Shown: in pieces, positions 33,785 to 33,951 of the stretch
Layout: each line of letters opens with the position of its first letter
Numbering within the stretch: the first letter of the stretch is position 1
NCBI GenBank assembly: GCA_007692545.1
Contig: REBV01000126.1
Coordinates: 1 to 33,951, forward strand
DNA length: 33,951 bases
Direction: 5' to 3'
Source: Puniceicoccaceae bacterium
GTDB taxonomy: Bacteria; Verrucomicrobiota; Verrucomicrobiia; Opitutales; Coraliomargaritaceae
Translations under genes and position numbers: made by a program
Notes under the pieces: model-generated
Databases searched by the model: none
What the model was told of the DNA's origin: nothing
The model's input: only the letters and a program-made list of their open reading frames with translations

Positions 33785-33951
33785 TCAAATCATCACCTTG
33801 CGCCGCAGGGCCTTGACTACAGCCAGACCCTGCCAGTCGGCCCCCTTCAGCGGATGACCGCCCGCTGGCACCGGTCGCGACCGCCCCTGTTGCCAGTCCC
33901 GCTGGAATGAGCGCACAAACTCGGCCGAGCCCAGAATGGCTCCATCCGTCA
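33785..33951 (-). CDS. C-terminal fragment of a REP-associated (Y1) transposase-like protein, partial
   Basis: Only the last 54 codons are in the window. They read DGAILGSAEFVRSFQRDWQQ then GRSRPVPAGGHPL, ADWQGLAVVKALRRKVMI and a TGA at 33785-33787. The pattern D-G-x-x-L-G-S-x-x-F-V and a C-terminal L-R-x-x-V resembles the end of RAYT (REP-associated tyrosine transposase) proteins, and the GTAG-hairpin REP elements in this window fit. The catalytic HUH and Tyr residues lie outside the window, so the assignment is tentative. Confidence 0.6.
   Translation of the reverse strand, partial: TDGAILGSAEFVRSFQRDWQQGRSRPVPAGGHPLKGADWQGLAVVKALRRKVMI

Overview
The window looks like a bacterial chromosome segment from the Verrucomicrobiota, probably the Opitutia/Puniceicoccales side. 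This is an inference from protein style, a C-minus ribosomal protein L33, an exported formylglycine-generating-enzyme-like protein, REP/RAYT-type repeats and the mix of genes; no 16S gene is present. Most genes are ordinary housekeeping genes, interrupted by a small integrated element and several kinds of repeat.

Layout. 1-4163 (minus): a NADH:quinone oxidoreductase operon in the order nuoB-C-D-E-F, with nuoF running off the left edge and no nuoA upstream of nuoB. 4336-5599: a decayed IS4/Tn5-type insertion sequence with recognisable 28-bp ends, lying just downstream of tRNA-Leu(UAG). 5785-14314: menB, a SlyX-like gene, a beta-CASP metallo-beta-lactamase, an L,D-transpeptidase, a DUF2851 gene, gltA, hisH, and an exported ankyrin-ThuA fusion that overlaps hisH.

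14421-18275 is the most unusual region. It holds a REP doublet, a repeated tRNA-Tyr tail plus terminator, and a 3.5-kb element integrated into the 3' end of tRNA-Tyr. The element carries an HUH rolling-circle Rep, a small unknown protein, a long GC-rich hairpin, a putative HTH protein, an AlpA-type protein and a tyrosine integrase. It is bounded by a 33-bp direct repeat. That repeat lies inside the integrase reading frame. In the integrated state the integrase reads into the tRNA, while in the deduced 3523-bp circle it would read through the att core into a 61-residue tail that is now stranded at the other end. The element also supplies a replacement terminator for the tRNA, encoded inside the integrase gene.

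18336-30510: a prepilin peptidase, an FGE-like protein, a membrane protein, a YgjP-type metallopeptidase, mazG, a GreA-like factor, rpmG (too short for many ORF callers), recQ, a PLP homeostasis protein, a LysR regulator, and a complete mlaE-F-D-C-A lipid transport operon. 30511-31060: a gene-free stretch ending in tRNA-Thr(CGU), with an inverted copy of part of that tRNA. 31211-33951: a YugP-type membrane peptidase, tRNA-Pro(GGG), a DUF493 protein, an exported MsrA, a TPMT-family methyltransferase, and the C-terminal end of what looks like a REP-associated tyrosine transposase.

Functionally, nuo and menB fit a menaquinone-based respiratory chain, and gltA supplies the TCA entry. The mla operon, L,D-transpeptidase and prepilin peptidase indicate a diderm envelope. 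All functions are assigned by reading sequences and motifs; no database search was run.
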